Positions 26,211 to 34,808 of a DNA stretch of 64,000 nt are shown one piece after another (positions within the stretch are counted from its first letter, which is position 1; each line of letters starts with the position of its first letter). The notes beneath the pieces are model-generated. The model saw nothing but the letters and a program-made list of their open reading frames with translations, was not told the DNA's origin and made no database searches. A program made the translations under genes and the position numbers. The DNA is from Alteromonas portus (GTDB taxonomy: Bacteria > Pseudomonadota > Gammaproteobacteria > Enterobacterales > Alteromonadaceae), in NCBI RefSeq assembly GCF_005117025.1, contig NZ_SWCO01000001.1:868001-932000 (forward strand), written 5' to 3'.

Positions 26211-26837
26211 TTACGCCATTATTCTTTTTCTAATAGTGAAGAAAAGAGCGAATAGTGACAGCAGTGCGACTGATGGTGCATTTACCGCGTTTGCCGAGTT
26301 CAAGTTGCCGCTTGAAGTTGATAAACAAACGGAATTAGAGTCACATAATTCTACATTGCTAAAAACTACTTCAGAACCCGATGGCATTGCGTCGTTATCA
26401 AGGATAAAGACAAACTTCGAAAACGTGCCGGTGAAATAATCACCAACGGCAATTGCGTAATCTACTACACCATCACCTGCAGTGTAACCACCGATCTGGT
26501 TAGCGCCTGTAGTGTCGCTTCCACCCAATTGAAACAAAGTTTGTGCTGTAACAAAATTGTCGTTATCAAGCCCAATACCAAAAAATTCAGGATTTAAGCC
26601 AGTACCTTCTATTGAGAAGTGAAGAATAGTATCGGCAGCAATTTCAAATGAATCAGAAATGGAAACCCACAAGTTCCCTGCTAATGCGAGTTCATTACCA
26701 TTAGTTACAAAAGAACCGCTTACCATCTGATTACTAAACCCTTGGGGCGAGTAATCATCAAAGTTTATGAACGAAGCAAAAGATGAAAATGGTAACACCA
26801 TCATCAAAAAAGCTAATGACCTATACATCGTTTTCAT
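26211..26837 (-). CDS. Secreted protein with PEP-CTERM-like sorting tail
   Basis: The 208-residue protein has a signal peptide (MKTMYRSLAFLMMVLPFSSFA), a beta-rich middle of about 150 residues (FINFDDYSPQGFSN start, a two-cysteine segment ELCDSNSVCLS) and a three-part C-terminus. That tail is VNAPS, a hydrophobic helix VALLSLFALFF, and basic RKR. It matches the PEP-CTERM layout with A-P-S replacing P-E-P, a variation seen in Alteromonadales. Such proteins are exported and processed by an exosortase tied to EPS production. The exosortase gene is not in the window. A hairpin terminator follows. Confidence 0.72.
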   Translation of the reverse strand: MKTMYRSLAFLMMVLPFSSFASFINFDDYSPQGFSNQMVSGSFVTNGNELALAGNLWVSISDSFEIAADTILHFSIEGTGLNPEFFGIGLDNDNFVTAQTLFQLGGSDTTGANQIGGYTAGDGVVDYAIAVGDYFTGTFSKFVFILDNDAMPSGSEVVFSNVELCDSNSVCLSTSSGNLNSANAVNAPSVALLSLFALFFTIRKRIMA

Positions 26838-26903
26838 TAAAATCCTCTCTTAAGCCTAAAACTTGCGTTGCTATAAATTAATGTTATTGATTACTATCTT
26901 TTA

Positions 26904-26920
26904 TTCACAAATCATGCCAA
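26904..26920 (-). promoter_or_regulatory. Weak sigma-54-like element before the PEP-CTERM-like gene
   Basis: On the minus strand it reads TTGGCATGATTTGTGAA. The -24 half (TTGGCATGA) is nearly perfect, while the -12 half has GA where GC is expected. It lies about 70 bp before the ATG. PEP-CTERM genes in other bacteria are controlled by the PrsK/PrsR-sigma-54 system, so the location is suggestive only. Confidence 0.3.
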
Positions 26921-27381
26921 TAGATATGCTGTTGATTTTATGTGGTTATTTTTTTCGTTGCATATTGATTGTAAAAAAAACCGACAACGTCAATGTTAGT
27001 CTGAAGCTACCTTTTTGTTTTACAAATTGTCGCGACTTTTTGCATACCTGCGAAGAACTTAGCGCTAAAAAACGCTATTCTAAATCAAATAGACGTTGCA
27101 ATTGAAAAATGATGTCACAACCACAGTCTGGCCATTGAAACTTTTCAATTTGTTCAATGCACAGGTATCATTTGGTTGTAATAATAATACGTTTAGATAT
27201 CTTCTTAGGGCGAATAATACTCATCTAATGAGTAAAATGACTCCAAAATTTATATTTATAATTGATAAAGGTTGTAGGTCTACAGAGCAAGCAAGTTTTT
27301 AATTGATATTGATAAAAAACTTTTAATAACCATGTTTGCAATAAGGTTTTTAAATAGTTTTTATTGTTGATGCCGCTCTAA

Positions 27382-27398
27382 CGGGCGCGGATTTTGCT
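27382..27398 (+). promoter_or_regulatory. Candidate sigma-54 promoter for the murA/murB-like operon
   Basis: CGGGCGCGGATTTTGCT has GG-N10-GC spacing and the core GGCGCG-N4-TTGCT, almost the same as the element at 22471-22487. It would leave a leader of about 130 nt before the murA-like ATG. Confidence 0.5.
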
Positions 27399-27538
27399 TG
27401 AAACTGTTCTATCTGATTGTGCGAATGATTACACAAAGAAATTAGCTACTTTAAAAGTCATAGTCACATGAATACGAATGAGTTTTGTGCGTTAAATCGA
27501 CAGCGTGCGTTGTCAAAAAATAGCATTAAGGATTAAGG

Positions 27539-28816
27539 ATGAAAGCAATTATTGAAGGTGGTAAAACACCTGTTGGGACAGTGGTGGTAAGTGGGGCGAA
27601 GAACTCTGCAACCCGTTTATTAGCTGCAGCCTGTATTTCGGATGGAGAAGTTGTTTTAAATAATTTCCCTACTGAACTTGTTGATGCTAGACATAAAATT
27701 CGATTTTTAGAAAACGTTGGTGCCGACATAGTTGTTGACGAAGTAAAAGAGTCGTTGACTATCAATTCTTCAAGTATCCGTTGTACCGAATTAGATACAT
27801 ACGACTACCCCATTCGAACCACATACTTGCTTGTCGCAAGTCAGATAAAAAATAGTGGTGAGGCACTCATCCCTTATCCAGGTGGTTGTAAAATAGGTAG
27901 CCGAGGTTACGACTTACACATGATGGTGTGGCGCGATTTAGGTGCTGAAGTTACTGAGGAGCCAGATTTTATTCGAGTTAAAGCGAGTAAATTTAAAGGT
28001 GGAACTATTAAATTTCCTATTTCAACCGTGGGTGGTACAGAGAACGCATTGATTTGCGCATGTATCGCAGAAGGGAAAACTGAAATAGTTAATGCCTATA
28101 TAACCCCTGAAATTGAAGATTTGATAGACTTTCTCACCCGAATGGGCGCTCACATTGAGGTGACCGGTAATAGTCACATTACAGTTGTGGGGGCATCTGG
28201 AAGATTAAAAGGTGTTATCAAGTCAGTAATGTACGATCGAATTGAAGCATTGACTTGGTTAGTTTATGCGGTAATGAGTGGCGGTACTTTACATATAAAA
28301 AATGTGCCATTCGATTCGATGCAAGTTCCGCTGTTGCACTTAAAAGAAGCGGGAATCGACTTTTTAAGTAACAGTAGCAGTATATACTATTCACCTGATT
28401 GCTTGATAAACGGGCAAGTGCAGCCATTTGAGCTCGCTTGTGGTGCACACCCGGGAATAATCTCGGATATGCAGTCTTTTTATACGCTACTGGGGATTAT
28501 TGCAAAAGGCGATTCGCGCATTTTTGATTACAGGTATCCCAAACGCATTGCTTATGCTAACGAGTTGCAGAAGTTAATAAGTACGCCCGTAGTCGAAGCT
28601 GAAGAAGGCAAAATAACTACTCGCGGCCCTGGTAAATTTAAGGCGGGAGAGGTTACTTCAACTGACCTACGTGGCAGTATGGCATTGGTTATGGCTGCGC
28701 TATGTGCTGAAGGCAAGACAGTAGTTCACGACGTGGAAATGGCGCTGCGAGGTTACAACAAGCTTGATAAAAAGTTAGCTGGTTTAGGCATAAACATTGA
28801 AGTGGTTGATGAATAA
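27539..28816 (+). CDS. murA: MurA-like UDP-N-acetylglucosamine enolpyruvyl transferase (EPS-locus paralogue)
   Basis: The 425-residue protein is full length for MurA. Residues needed for catalysis in E. coli MurA are all present: Lys-Asn in SGAKNSA (21-22), Arg93, the loop Cys117 in PGGCKIGSRGYDLH, Asp310 in GIISDMQ, Arg378 in TDLRGS and Arg404 in RGYNKLDKKL. It should transfer enolpyruvate from PEP to the 3-hydroxyl of a UDP-sugar. Its stop overlaps the murB-like start by one base (TAATG), a coupling not seen in normal mur loci. Position inside an EPS locus suggests a paralogue making a polysaccharide precursor; whether another murA exists in the genome is not visible here. Confidence 0.88.
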   Translation: MKAIIEGGKTPVGTVVVSGAKNSATRLLAAACISDGEVVLNNFPTELVDARHKIRFLENVGADIVVDEVKESLTINSSSIRCTELDTYDYPIRTTYLLVASQIKNSGEALIPYPGGCKIGSRGYDLHMMVWRDLGAEVTEEPDFIRVKASKFKGGTIKFPISTVGGTENALICACIAEGKTEIVNAYITPEIEDLIDFLTRMGAHIEVTGNSHITVVGASGRLKGVIKSVMYDRIEALTWLVYAVMSGGTLHIKNVPFDSMQVPLLHLKEAGIDFLSNSSSIYYSPDCLINGQVQPFELACGAHPGIISDMQSFYTLLGIIAKGDSRIFDYRYPKRIAYANELQKLISTPVVEAEEGKITTRGPGKFKAGEVTSTDLRGSMALVMAALCAEGKTVVHDVEMALRGYNKLDKKLAGLGINIEVVDE

Positions 28817-29811
28817 TGCTGAAGGGGTTAGTAGAAAGGCTTCTTGAAACTATTCCCCTTGCTTGCAGGCAAAATTTGCCTGCAAGCGAGTTCAGTTACT
28901 GGAAAATAGGGGGGCCAGTTAAATTATTTGTTGAACCGAATGACATACATGAGCTGGCGCTTGCTATAAAGCTGTGCAATGCACAGTCTGATGTTCCATT
29001 TTTGGTAGTCGGAGATGGTTCGAATCTTCTTTTCGATTCTTCTGGTTTCGATGGGGTAGTTATAAAAATTGGAAATAACCTTTCTAGTTTAAAAATTGAC
29101 GGTACTAGCGTAGTTTGTGAAGCTGGCATTTGGGTACCAGAGCTTACTTATAGGTTATCATCCTATGGCCTTTCGGGAATAGAGCATATATGCGGCATTC
29201 CAGGACGCCTTGGCGGATTGATATACATGAACGGAGGCAGCAATAGGCGCTCAATTTTAGAAAACACTGTCTCAATTGAGCTTATTAACAAGCGTGGCGA
29301 AATTGAAAAAGTGTTCATAGAAGATCTAGAGTTTGCTTACCGTACCTCGCCTTTTCAAGAAGCCAATGACGATCGCATAGTTGCGCGAGTAGAGTTAAAA
29401 CTTAAGAAAAGTGAGCGCAAGCTAGTCCGAAAACAAATAAAAACAATTCTTTCTTCCCGAAGAAAAAAATTTCCTCGCAAACTACCAAACTGCGGCTCTG
29501 TGTTTTTATCAGATCCAGCGATGTACGATATTATCGGTCCACCAGGCTTTGCGATAGAAAAAGTAGGGTTAAAGGGCAGAGTGCGAGGAAACGCACAAAT
29601 ATCGCCTATACACGCAAACTTTATTGTGAATAACGGGGGGGCTAGCAGTGATGATGTACTTTATTTGATAGCCTTAGCGCGACGAGAAGTTTATCAAAGC
29701 ACGAATTTCTTAATGGATTGTGAAGTTAGATACGTCTACCCAAATGGCGGCTTAGTGCAGGCGCATCTTAAGGCTGATAGTTCTTATTCTTCAGATAAGT
29801 ATTGCAGTTGA
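28816..29811 (+). CDS. murB: MurB-like UDP-N-acetylenolpyruvoylglucosamine reductase (EPS-locus paralogue)
   Basis: The 331-residue FAD enzyme has GDGSNLLF (66-73) and GIPGRLGGLIYMNGG for flavin binding. The catalytic residues are Arg176 in YRTSPF, Ser228 in NCGSVFLSDP and Glu303 near the C-terminus (DCEVRYV), with GNAQISPIHANFIVN near the substrate site. The missing Tyr loop and length place it with the type II MurB group. It would reduce the enolpyruvyl ether to a lactyl ether with NADPH. It is translationally coupled to the murA-like gene, so the pair should act in sequence on one substrate. Confidence 0.88.
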   Translation: MLKGLVERLLETIPLACRQNLPASEFSYWKIGGPVKLFVEPNDIHELALAIKLCNAQSDVPFLVVGDGSNLLFDSSGFDGVVIKIGNNLSSLKIDGTSVVCEAGIWVPELTYRLSSYGLSGIEHICGIPGRLGGLIYMNGGSNRRSILENTVSIELINKRGEIEKVFIEDLEFAYRTSPFQEANDDRIVARVELKLKKSERKLVRKQIKTILSSRRKKFPRKLPNCGSVFLSDPAMYDIIGPPGFAIEKVGLKGRVRGNAQISPIHANFIVNNGGASSDDVLYLIALARREVYQSTNFLMDCEVRYVYPNGGLVQAHLKADSSYSSDKYCS

Positions 29812-29867
29812 CAATTCATAATTCTTTTCTTCGGAAGCTTTTAAAGCAAATTTAAGTAGGTTGTTTA

Positions 29868-31115
29868 GTGTCCCAATTTTTGAAACTACCAGTAGCTAAG
29901 CTGTTATATTGTTTTTTGTTACTCTATTTTTCGTATTATTTCAGCATAATTGATTTTTTAACGGGGCAGGGAGGTAAAAATACTTTAGAACAAGCTGCTT
30001 CTGGAAATTTAGTTAAACAGTTACTTGGCGTTATAGTTTTGGGAACTTGTGGCATTTGCTTCTTGTATCTACCACGGGTTAATGTTTTTGAATTTTATAA
30101 TAGAAACAAATTGCTAGTATGCTTTTTAGCCTTTTGCATTTTGTCTGTTTTTTGGTCTGTTGCGCCGTTCGTTTCATTTAGAAGGTTTATTGCCTTTGTA
30201 ACACTAATATTGGCAAGCTACGTGTTGGTGAAATCGTTTACAGCTGAATCATTACTAAACTTCCTATTAAATACAATATTTTGGATCACGTTACTTGGAA
30301 TTGTTTATACCATAGTTAATGGGAAGGGCTTTTCATTCGGTTTCTCATCTAGAGGTTACGGATTGTCTGGCATCTTTCTTGATAAAAATGCTGCGGCCCG
30401 ATTTTACGGTTATGGTATTGTGTTGCAACTAGCTCTTTCTAGATATAGAAAAAAAAATGATATCTTCATACTATGCACTTTAACGTTAGCCATATTGCTT
30501 TCTCAGTCTGCTTCTGCCTTTGCAATGACAGTTATTGGTTCGAGTTTGGTGATAGGACTCCAATTATTTAAAGGTCGAAATCCTAGTCAGTCACTTTCGC
30601 GGTTTGTTATTTTTTTATTTATAACATCAATCGCTTCAACTGTTCTTTATTTTTCTTACGAATACGCGCTTAGTCTAATGGGAAGAGACCCAGGATTGAC
30701 CAACAGAACAATTATATGGGAATTACTACTGCCTTTTAGTGAAAAGAGATCGCTCTTGGGTTATGGCTTTGGCGCATTTTGGGCGAGTTCAGAGGCTGTC
30801 GCGTTTTCTGAAAGGTGGGGATTCATAGGAAATGCGCACAGTGGTTATTTCGAAGCGTTGTTAAATCTAGGCCAAGCAGGACTGTGTTTAAAGATTATTT
30901 TTCTAATGAACTATATAGCTATATCAATTTCAAATTATGTGAGAGGAGGTAAATTTGCTCTCTTTACTTTATCTGTCGTAATAATTCAGGCGATATCTAA
31001 TTATGCGGGATTTGTAATTTTTAATCACAACAGTATGGATATGGTTATATTCACCCTAGCATATTTTATTGCAATAAATGAATACCATGGTCTGAGAAGT
31101 ACTATCAAGAAATAA
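29868..31115 (+). CDS. O-antigen ligase/Wzy-type polymerase, integral membrane
   Basis: The 415-residue protein has about ten to twelve hydrophobic helices and the Wzy_C region with a large periplasmic loop (about 250-320: MGRDPGLTNRTIIWELLLPF, then GYGFGAFWAS). It ends GNAHSGYFEALLNLGQAGL, the usual conserved H/E-containing segment. It likely polymerises lipid-linked repeat units in the periplasm. The start is GTG with AAGTAGG upstream. It follows murB by 56 bp on the same strand and is probably in the same transcript. Confidence 0.88.
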   Translation: MSQFLKLPVAKLLYCFLLLYFSYYFSIIDFLTGQGGKNTLEQAASGNLVKQLLGVIVLGTCGICFLYLPRVNVFEFYNRNKLLVCFLAFCILSVFWSVAPFVSFRRFIAFVTLILASYVLVKSFTAESLLNFLLNTIFWITLLGIVYTIVNGKGFSFGFSSRGYGLSGIFLDKNAAARFYGYGIVLQLALSRYRKKNDIFILCTLTLAILLSQSASAFAMTVIGSSLVIGLQLFKGRNPSQSLSRFVIFLFITSIASTVLYFSYEYALSLMGRDPGLTNRTIIWELLLPFSEKRSLLGYGFGAFWASSEAVAFSERWGFIGNAHSGYFEALLNLGQAGLCLKIIFLMNYIAISISNYVRGGKFALFTLSVVIIQAISNYAGFVIFNHNSMDMVIFTLAYFIAINEYHGLRSTIKK

Positions 31116-31157
31116 CACTATCTATAAAATTGACTACGAACTTTTATTGTCACTGCT

Positions 31158-32147
31158 TTACTTCAGTTGTCTAATTTTTTTCAAGGTATATATCAAAGGA
31201 GTCTTGATCGCATGAACAGTAGAAAGCTTTATTATTATATTCAAAAGCAAATTCTTTAAGTTTTTGTTTTCCATCAGTGAGCGCTTAATAAACGTATTCG
31301 CATCTTCTAGATTGTCGTTCATATATAGGCGAAGTGACGTAAGGAAACAAAAGTCGGATACCTTTCTACTTGGCTTTCTTAAAAGGCCGGCTTGTATTCC
31401 ATAAACGTCTAACAAATCTTTTCCGCCTGCTTCTCTCATTTCATAGCACTGGACTGCAAATGCCATTAAAACCTTTTGTAGATAGAGCTTTTCATGATTG
31501 GTTGCTATACCATCATTTTTAAACAAACCTCTTTCATACAAATTTTCTGGAATGACGAAAAATTTACCTGTTTTTATTAGTCTTAACCAGAGGTCTTTGT
31601 CTTGAGCAAATTTGAAAAAGTGTCTGTATCCACCAACATTGCTATAGGCTGATTTTCTATACATAACCTCACCGTGCCCAATAGGCGTAGGTTTATAGGT
31701 TAGATCCGACTCTGGTACATCTCCGGTAGTAAGTGCAAATAGCTTTCGCTTACCTTCTCCTTTGTTATCTATTTCGACATCGGTGTAATGACATGAGACT
31801 AAACTATAATCTTGGTTTTTATCTAAAAATTCCGATTGTGTGCGAATTCGGTTAGGTAAAGATATATCACCTGCACCGTGAATAGCTATGTAATCTCCGC
31901 GAGCATTATCGATAGCTTTTCTCATAGCTCCGACAAACCCTGTGTTATCTTGGTGAATAATTGTTAGCTTTTCGCACTTTAATTTCTCTAGCTCTTCTCT
32001 AACTTTATTATCTGGGCTTCCATCATTTACTACAATGACTTCAAAATCACTAAAGTCTTGAGCTAATAAAGAACCAATTGATTCAGAAATCCTATCTGCT
32101 CGATTGTATTGTGCAACACATATTGAAACTTTTATTGAACTACCCAA
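31158..32147 (-). CDS. Family 2 glycosyltransferase
   Basis: The 329-residue GT-A enzyme begins KVSICVAQYNRADRISESIG, has VIVVNDGSPDN for nucleotide binding, and GDYIAIHGAGDISLPNR where the DXD-like metal site lies (here G-A-G-D). A FAQDKDLWLRL acceptor-side motif follows. About 100 C-terminal residues are helical. It adds one sugar to the growing unit; donor and acceptor are unknown. It is convergent with the Wzy gene and on the opposite strand from the other GT2. Confidence 0.9.
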   Translation of the reverse strand: MGSSIKVSICVAQYNRADRISESIGSLLAQDFSDFEVIVVNDGSPDNKVREELEKLKCEKLTIIHQDNTGFVGAMRKAIDNARGDYIAIHGAGDISLPNRIRTQSEFLDKNQDYSLVSCHYTDVEIDNKGEGKRKLFALTTGDVPESDLTYKPTPIGHGEVMYRKSAYSNVGGYRHFFKFAQDKDLWLRLIKTGKFFVIPENLYERGLFKNDGIATNHEKLYLQKVLMAFAVQCYEMREAGGKDLLDVYGIQAGLLRKPSRKVSDFCFLTSLRLYMNDNLEDANTFIKRSLMENKNLKNLLLNIIIKLSTVHAIKTPLIYTLKKIRQLK

Positions 32148-32435
32148 GACTATTTTCCTTTAGCCAAAAAATAATATAACTATTCTGTTTTAGTTTTTGA
32201 CCAATTTCAAGTAAACAAGATAGTTACAGAAGTAAATGAGGATAATTCATTGCGATGTGTAAAGCCTTTGTGTTTATTTTGTGAAAATATCGGGCTGTAT
32301 AAAATAATTAGCAATAAATAGTATTAAATTGTGATACGGTTAACTGTCAGTTAGAAATGTTGTTAATATTTAAATTGTCATAAAAGTAATATTAGTTGTT
32401 ACTAGTGTTGTAAGATTCATTAAGAGGGAATAGCT

Positions 32436-33341
32436 TTGAACGATCAATTCATGGTATCGGTTATAATACCTGCTTATAACGCGTCGGCCACAATTACTAG
32501 AGCTTTAGACTCCGTCAAGGCTCAGACTCTTCAGCCTAGTGAAGTAATAATTGTTAATGATGGATCTTCAGACAATACTTCTGCCGTTATACAAAACTAT
32601 ATAAAGTCTACTGCACTCAATATTATTTTAATTGAGACTAAGAATGGAGGCCCCTCGAAAGCTAGAAATATTGCTATTGGAAGGGCCAAAGGTAATTGGC
32701 TGGCTTTTTTAGACGCTGACGATATTTGGAATAATAGTGACAAACTGTTACTTCAAAGCAGATTGGTAGAGAAATATCCAGATACGGTTTTAGTCGATAC
32801 ATTTTCAGAAGTTTACTGGAACGACACCAAAACAAATATTAATGACACTGTAAAAAATGATAATGCGTTTGAGTTACTACTTACTAAGAACATAATCAAT
32901 GCGACCTCTTCCGTTTTGTCAAGGGCTGATTCGGTTAGGCTTGCTGGAGGCTTTAACACTGAAATAAAATTCGGTGAAGACAGGTTACTCTGGGCAAAAC
33001 TTGCTCTGCAAGGAAGATTTCGAACCGTCGAAAAGTTGTGCGTTTTTAAAGAAAACCACGATGCTAACTTAACCTCTAATGGTATGAGAAACTTAAAATA
33101 TAGGGAGATGTTAGTTGAAGAATTATTGAACTTGAAAGTTTTCTCTAAGAAAGAAACTAAAACTATTTGGCTCTTAAACTTCGAAGAATTTTTGAAGAAG
33201 GCTCTTAAAAGTGGGTGCTTCAATTTATACAACCTGATAGCGTCGAGTACTTTAAAAAAGTCAGGGAGTAAATTTATAATGTCAAAGTACTTTTTATTTT
33301 GGCTTCCCTCTTTAGTCCTTTCTGTATTTACTAATAAATAG
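32436..33341 (+). CDS. Family 2 glycosyltransferase
   Basis: The 301-residue GT-A enzyme has VSVIIPAYNASATITRALDS, VIIVNDGSSDNT, GGPSKARNIAIG and the metal motif FLDADDIW, followed by FGEDRLLWAKLAL. The TTG start (MNDQF...) is supported by GAGGGA about 6-7 nt upstream; an in-frame ATG five codons later is the alternative. The wzx-type flippase starts 7 bp after its stop, so the two are co-transcribed. Confidence 0.9.
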   Translation: MNDQFMVSVIIPAYNASATITRALDSVKAQTLQPSEVIIVNDGSSDNTSAVIQNYIKSTALNIILIETKNGGPSKARNIAIGRAKGNWLAFLDADDIWNNSDKLLLQSRLVEKYPDTVLVDTFSEVYWNDTKTNINDTVKNDNAFELLLTKNIINATSSVLSRADSVRLAGGFNTEIKFGEDRLLWAKLALQGRFRTVEKLCVFKENHDANLTSNGMRNLKYREMLVEELLNLKVFSKKETKTIWLLNFEEFLKKALKSGCFNLYNLIASSTLKKSGSKFIMSKYFLFWLPSLVLSVFTNK

Positions 33342-33348
33342 AAATATA

Positions 33349-34770
33349 ATGACTGCTAATAATCGGATACTTCACTTATTTTGGGTCTTTTTTGAAAAAT
33401 TCGGGCTTGTACTTCTTTCGGTTTTTTCATTTTTAATTTACGCAAAGTTTCTCTCACCTGAACAAATGGGAATCGGAATACTTTTGTTGGCTGCAGTAGA
33501 ATTCTTTGCAATGTTTGTAATAGCTCTAGTAGATAACTCTATAATTAGACTAAATAAAATTACTACTCAACAAGACGGTTGTATCTTCTGGGGACTTTTG
33601 TTAGTTAGCCTTATCATATCTTCTCTCATCTATTTAGGTTATTTACTTTACTTCAATGATAACCGAATTCTGTTAGTAGGTTTCTTGGCAGTTTGTTCAC
33701 TGCCGTTTCAAATTTCAGTTCGATTGCATATTGTTCATATGAGACTTAAACGACAATTTAAAAAGCTAGCACAGCGTACAATTTTTGGAAAAATTCTGGG
33801 GATGTTAGCGGGAATTTATTTAGCTGTTGGTGGTTACGGTGATTTTTCAATTGTTGTCCAAACATTAGTTATGGCAATAAGTTCTGCGCTTATGATTTTT
33901 GTACTTGAGCCAAGAAGGTTACCTTTTGATTTTGATAAAAAGTTTATTTACGAGCAATTGTTAGTAGGGGTCCCTTCTTCTATTAAAGCGATAAATGTCA
34001 CGTTATTTATGAAAGGTTTAGTCGTATTAATTGAGACGACATTAGGAACTGCTGCTGTCGGGTTTTATAACTTTGCATCTCGACTAGTCGAACTGCCGAG
34101 AACTGCCCTGACGTCTGCTTTGATGGGATACGCTAACCCTGTTTTCTCAAAAAGGAGAAATGAAGGAAAGTCTATAAATACTCTATTCATAGACTCAACA
34201 CGCTTCAGTATATTACTAATCATGCCCTTTTTTGTTGGGATGAGTGTAATGTCAGAGTCAATAATTGAGCTTTTATTTTCAGATAAATGGGCTCCTTCTT
34301 CATTACTGTTGCAAGGCATAGCGGCTGTTACTTCTTTAAATCTTTTTTTTCTTTTTTTACCTAGCACATTAGTGGCGTTAGGGAAAACTAAGCTAGGCTT
34401 AAAGGGACAAATATTTTCAAGTGCTATAGGATTGCTTTTTACTGCTCTTACCGTTTATGAATACGGGTTAATTGCGATTATATTTGGCTTAATAGTACGG
34501 ACGATTTCTAGTAATATCGTAAACTTTTATGTTCTGAAGAAAGTTTTAGATATCACTTTCTTTGAATTTATTAAATGCTTTACAACTCCAATAACCGGTG
34601 CAATCTCAATAGTCGTGTCAATAGCTATCTCTCGAGAAATTTTAGTTGTGCACTCTCTTCTTTTAGAAACTACAATTGAAGTTATCATAGGTATGTTGGC
34701 CTACTTGCTTTCAGTTTTTTTAATGAATAAAAAAGTTGTCAAAGAGTTTAAAATTTTCCTTAATTCATAA
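33349..34770 (+). CDS. Wzx-type oligosaccharide flippase (MOP superfamily)
   Basis: The 473-residue protein has about 12-14 predicted transmembrane helices. Its N-terminus (FEKFGLVLLSVFSFLIYAKF, then LSPEQMGIGIL) is typical of polysaccharide export flippases. The central VGFYNFASRLVELPRTALTS is the usual conserved patch. It would move undecaprenyl-linked repeat units to the periplasmic face for the Wzy polymerase. It follows the GT2 gene by 7 bp and is convergent with the beta-helix lipoprotein gene. Confidence 0.93.
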   Translation: MTANNRILHLFWVFFEKFGLVLLSVFSFLIYAKFLSPEQMGIGILLLAAVEFFAMFVIALVDNSIIRLNKITTQQDGCIFWGLLLVSLIISSLIYLGYLLYFNDNRILLVGFLAVCSLPFQISVRLHIVHMRLKRQFKKLAQRTIFGKILGMLAGIYLAVGGYGDFSIVVQTLVMAISSALMIFVLEPRRLPFDFDKKFIYEQLLVGVPSSIKAINVTLFMKGLVVLIETTLGTAAVGFYNFASRLVELPRTALTSALMGYANPVFSKRRNEGKSINTLFIDSTRFSILLIMPFFVGMSVMSESIIELLFSDKWAPSSLLLQGIAAVTSLNLFFLFLPSTLVALGKTKLGLKGQIFSSAIGLLFTALTVYEYGLIAIIFGLIVRTISSNIVNFYVLKKVLDITFFEFIKCFTTPITGAISIVVSIAISREILVVHSLLLETTIEVIIGMLAYLLSVFLMNKKVVKEFKIFLNS

Positions 34771-34808
34771 AGCTAGATTAAATATTGCTCAATATGATCC
34801 TTTTGAAG

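Larger units (their letters stand above)
26838..27538. other. Divergent intergenic region between the PEP-CTERM-like and murA-like genes
   Basis: About 700 bp of AT-rich sequence. Two short plus-strand frames (26863-27105, 27096-27302) show no family features and are judged non-coding. The region holds sigma-54-like elements pointing both ways (26904-26920 minus, 27382-27398 plus). Confidence 0.5.

Noticed and set aside
26863..27302. Two short plus-strand frames between the PEP-CTERM-like gene and the murA-like gene
   Set aside because: Composition and absence of ribosome sites suggest chance frames in a promoter region.
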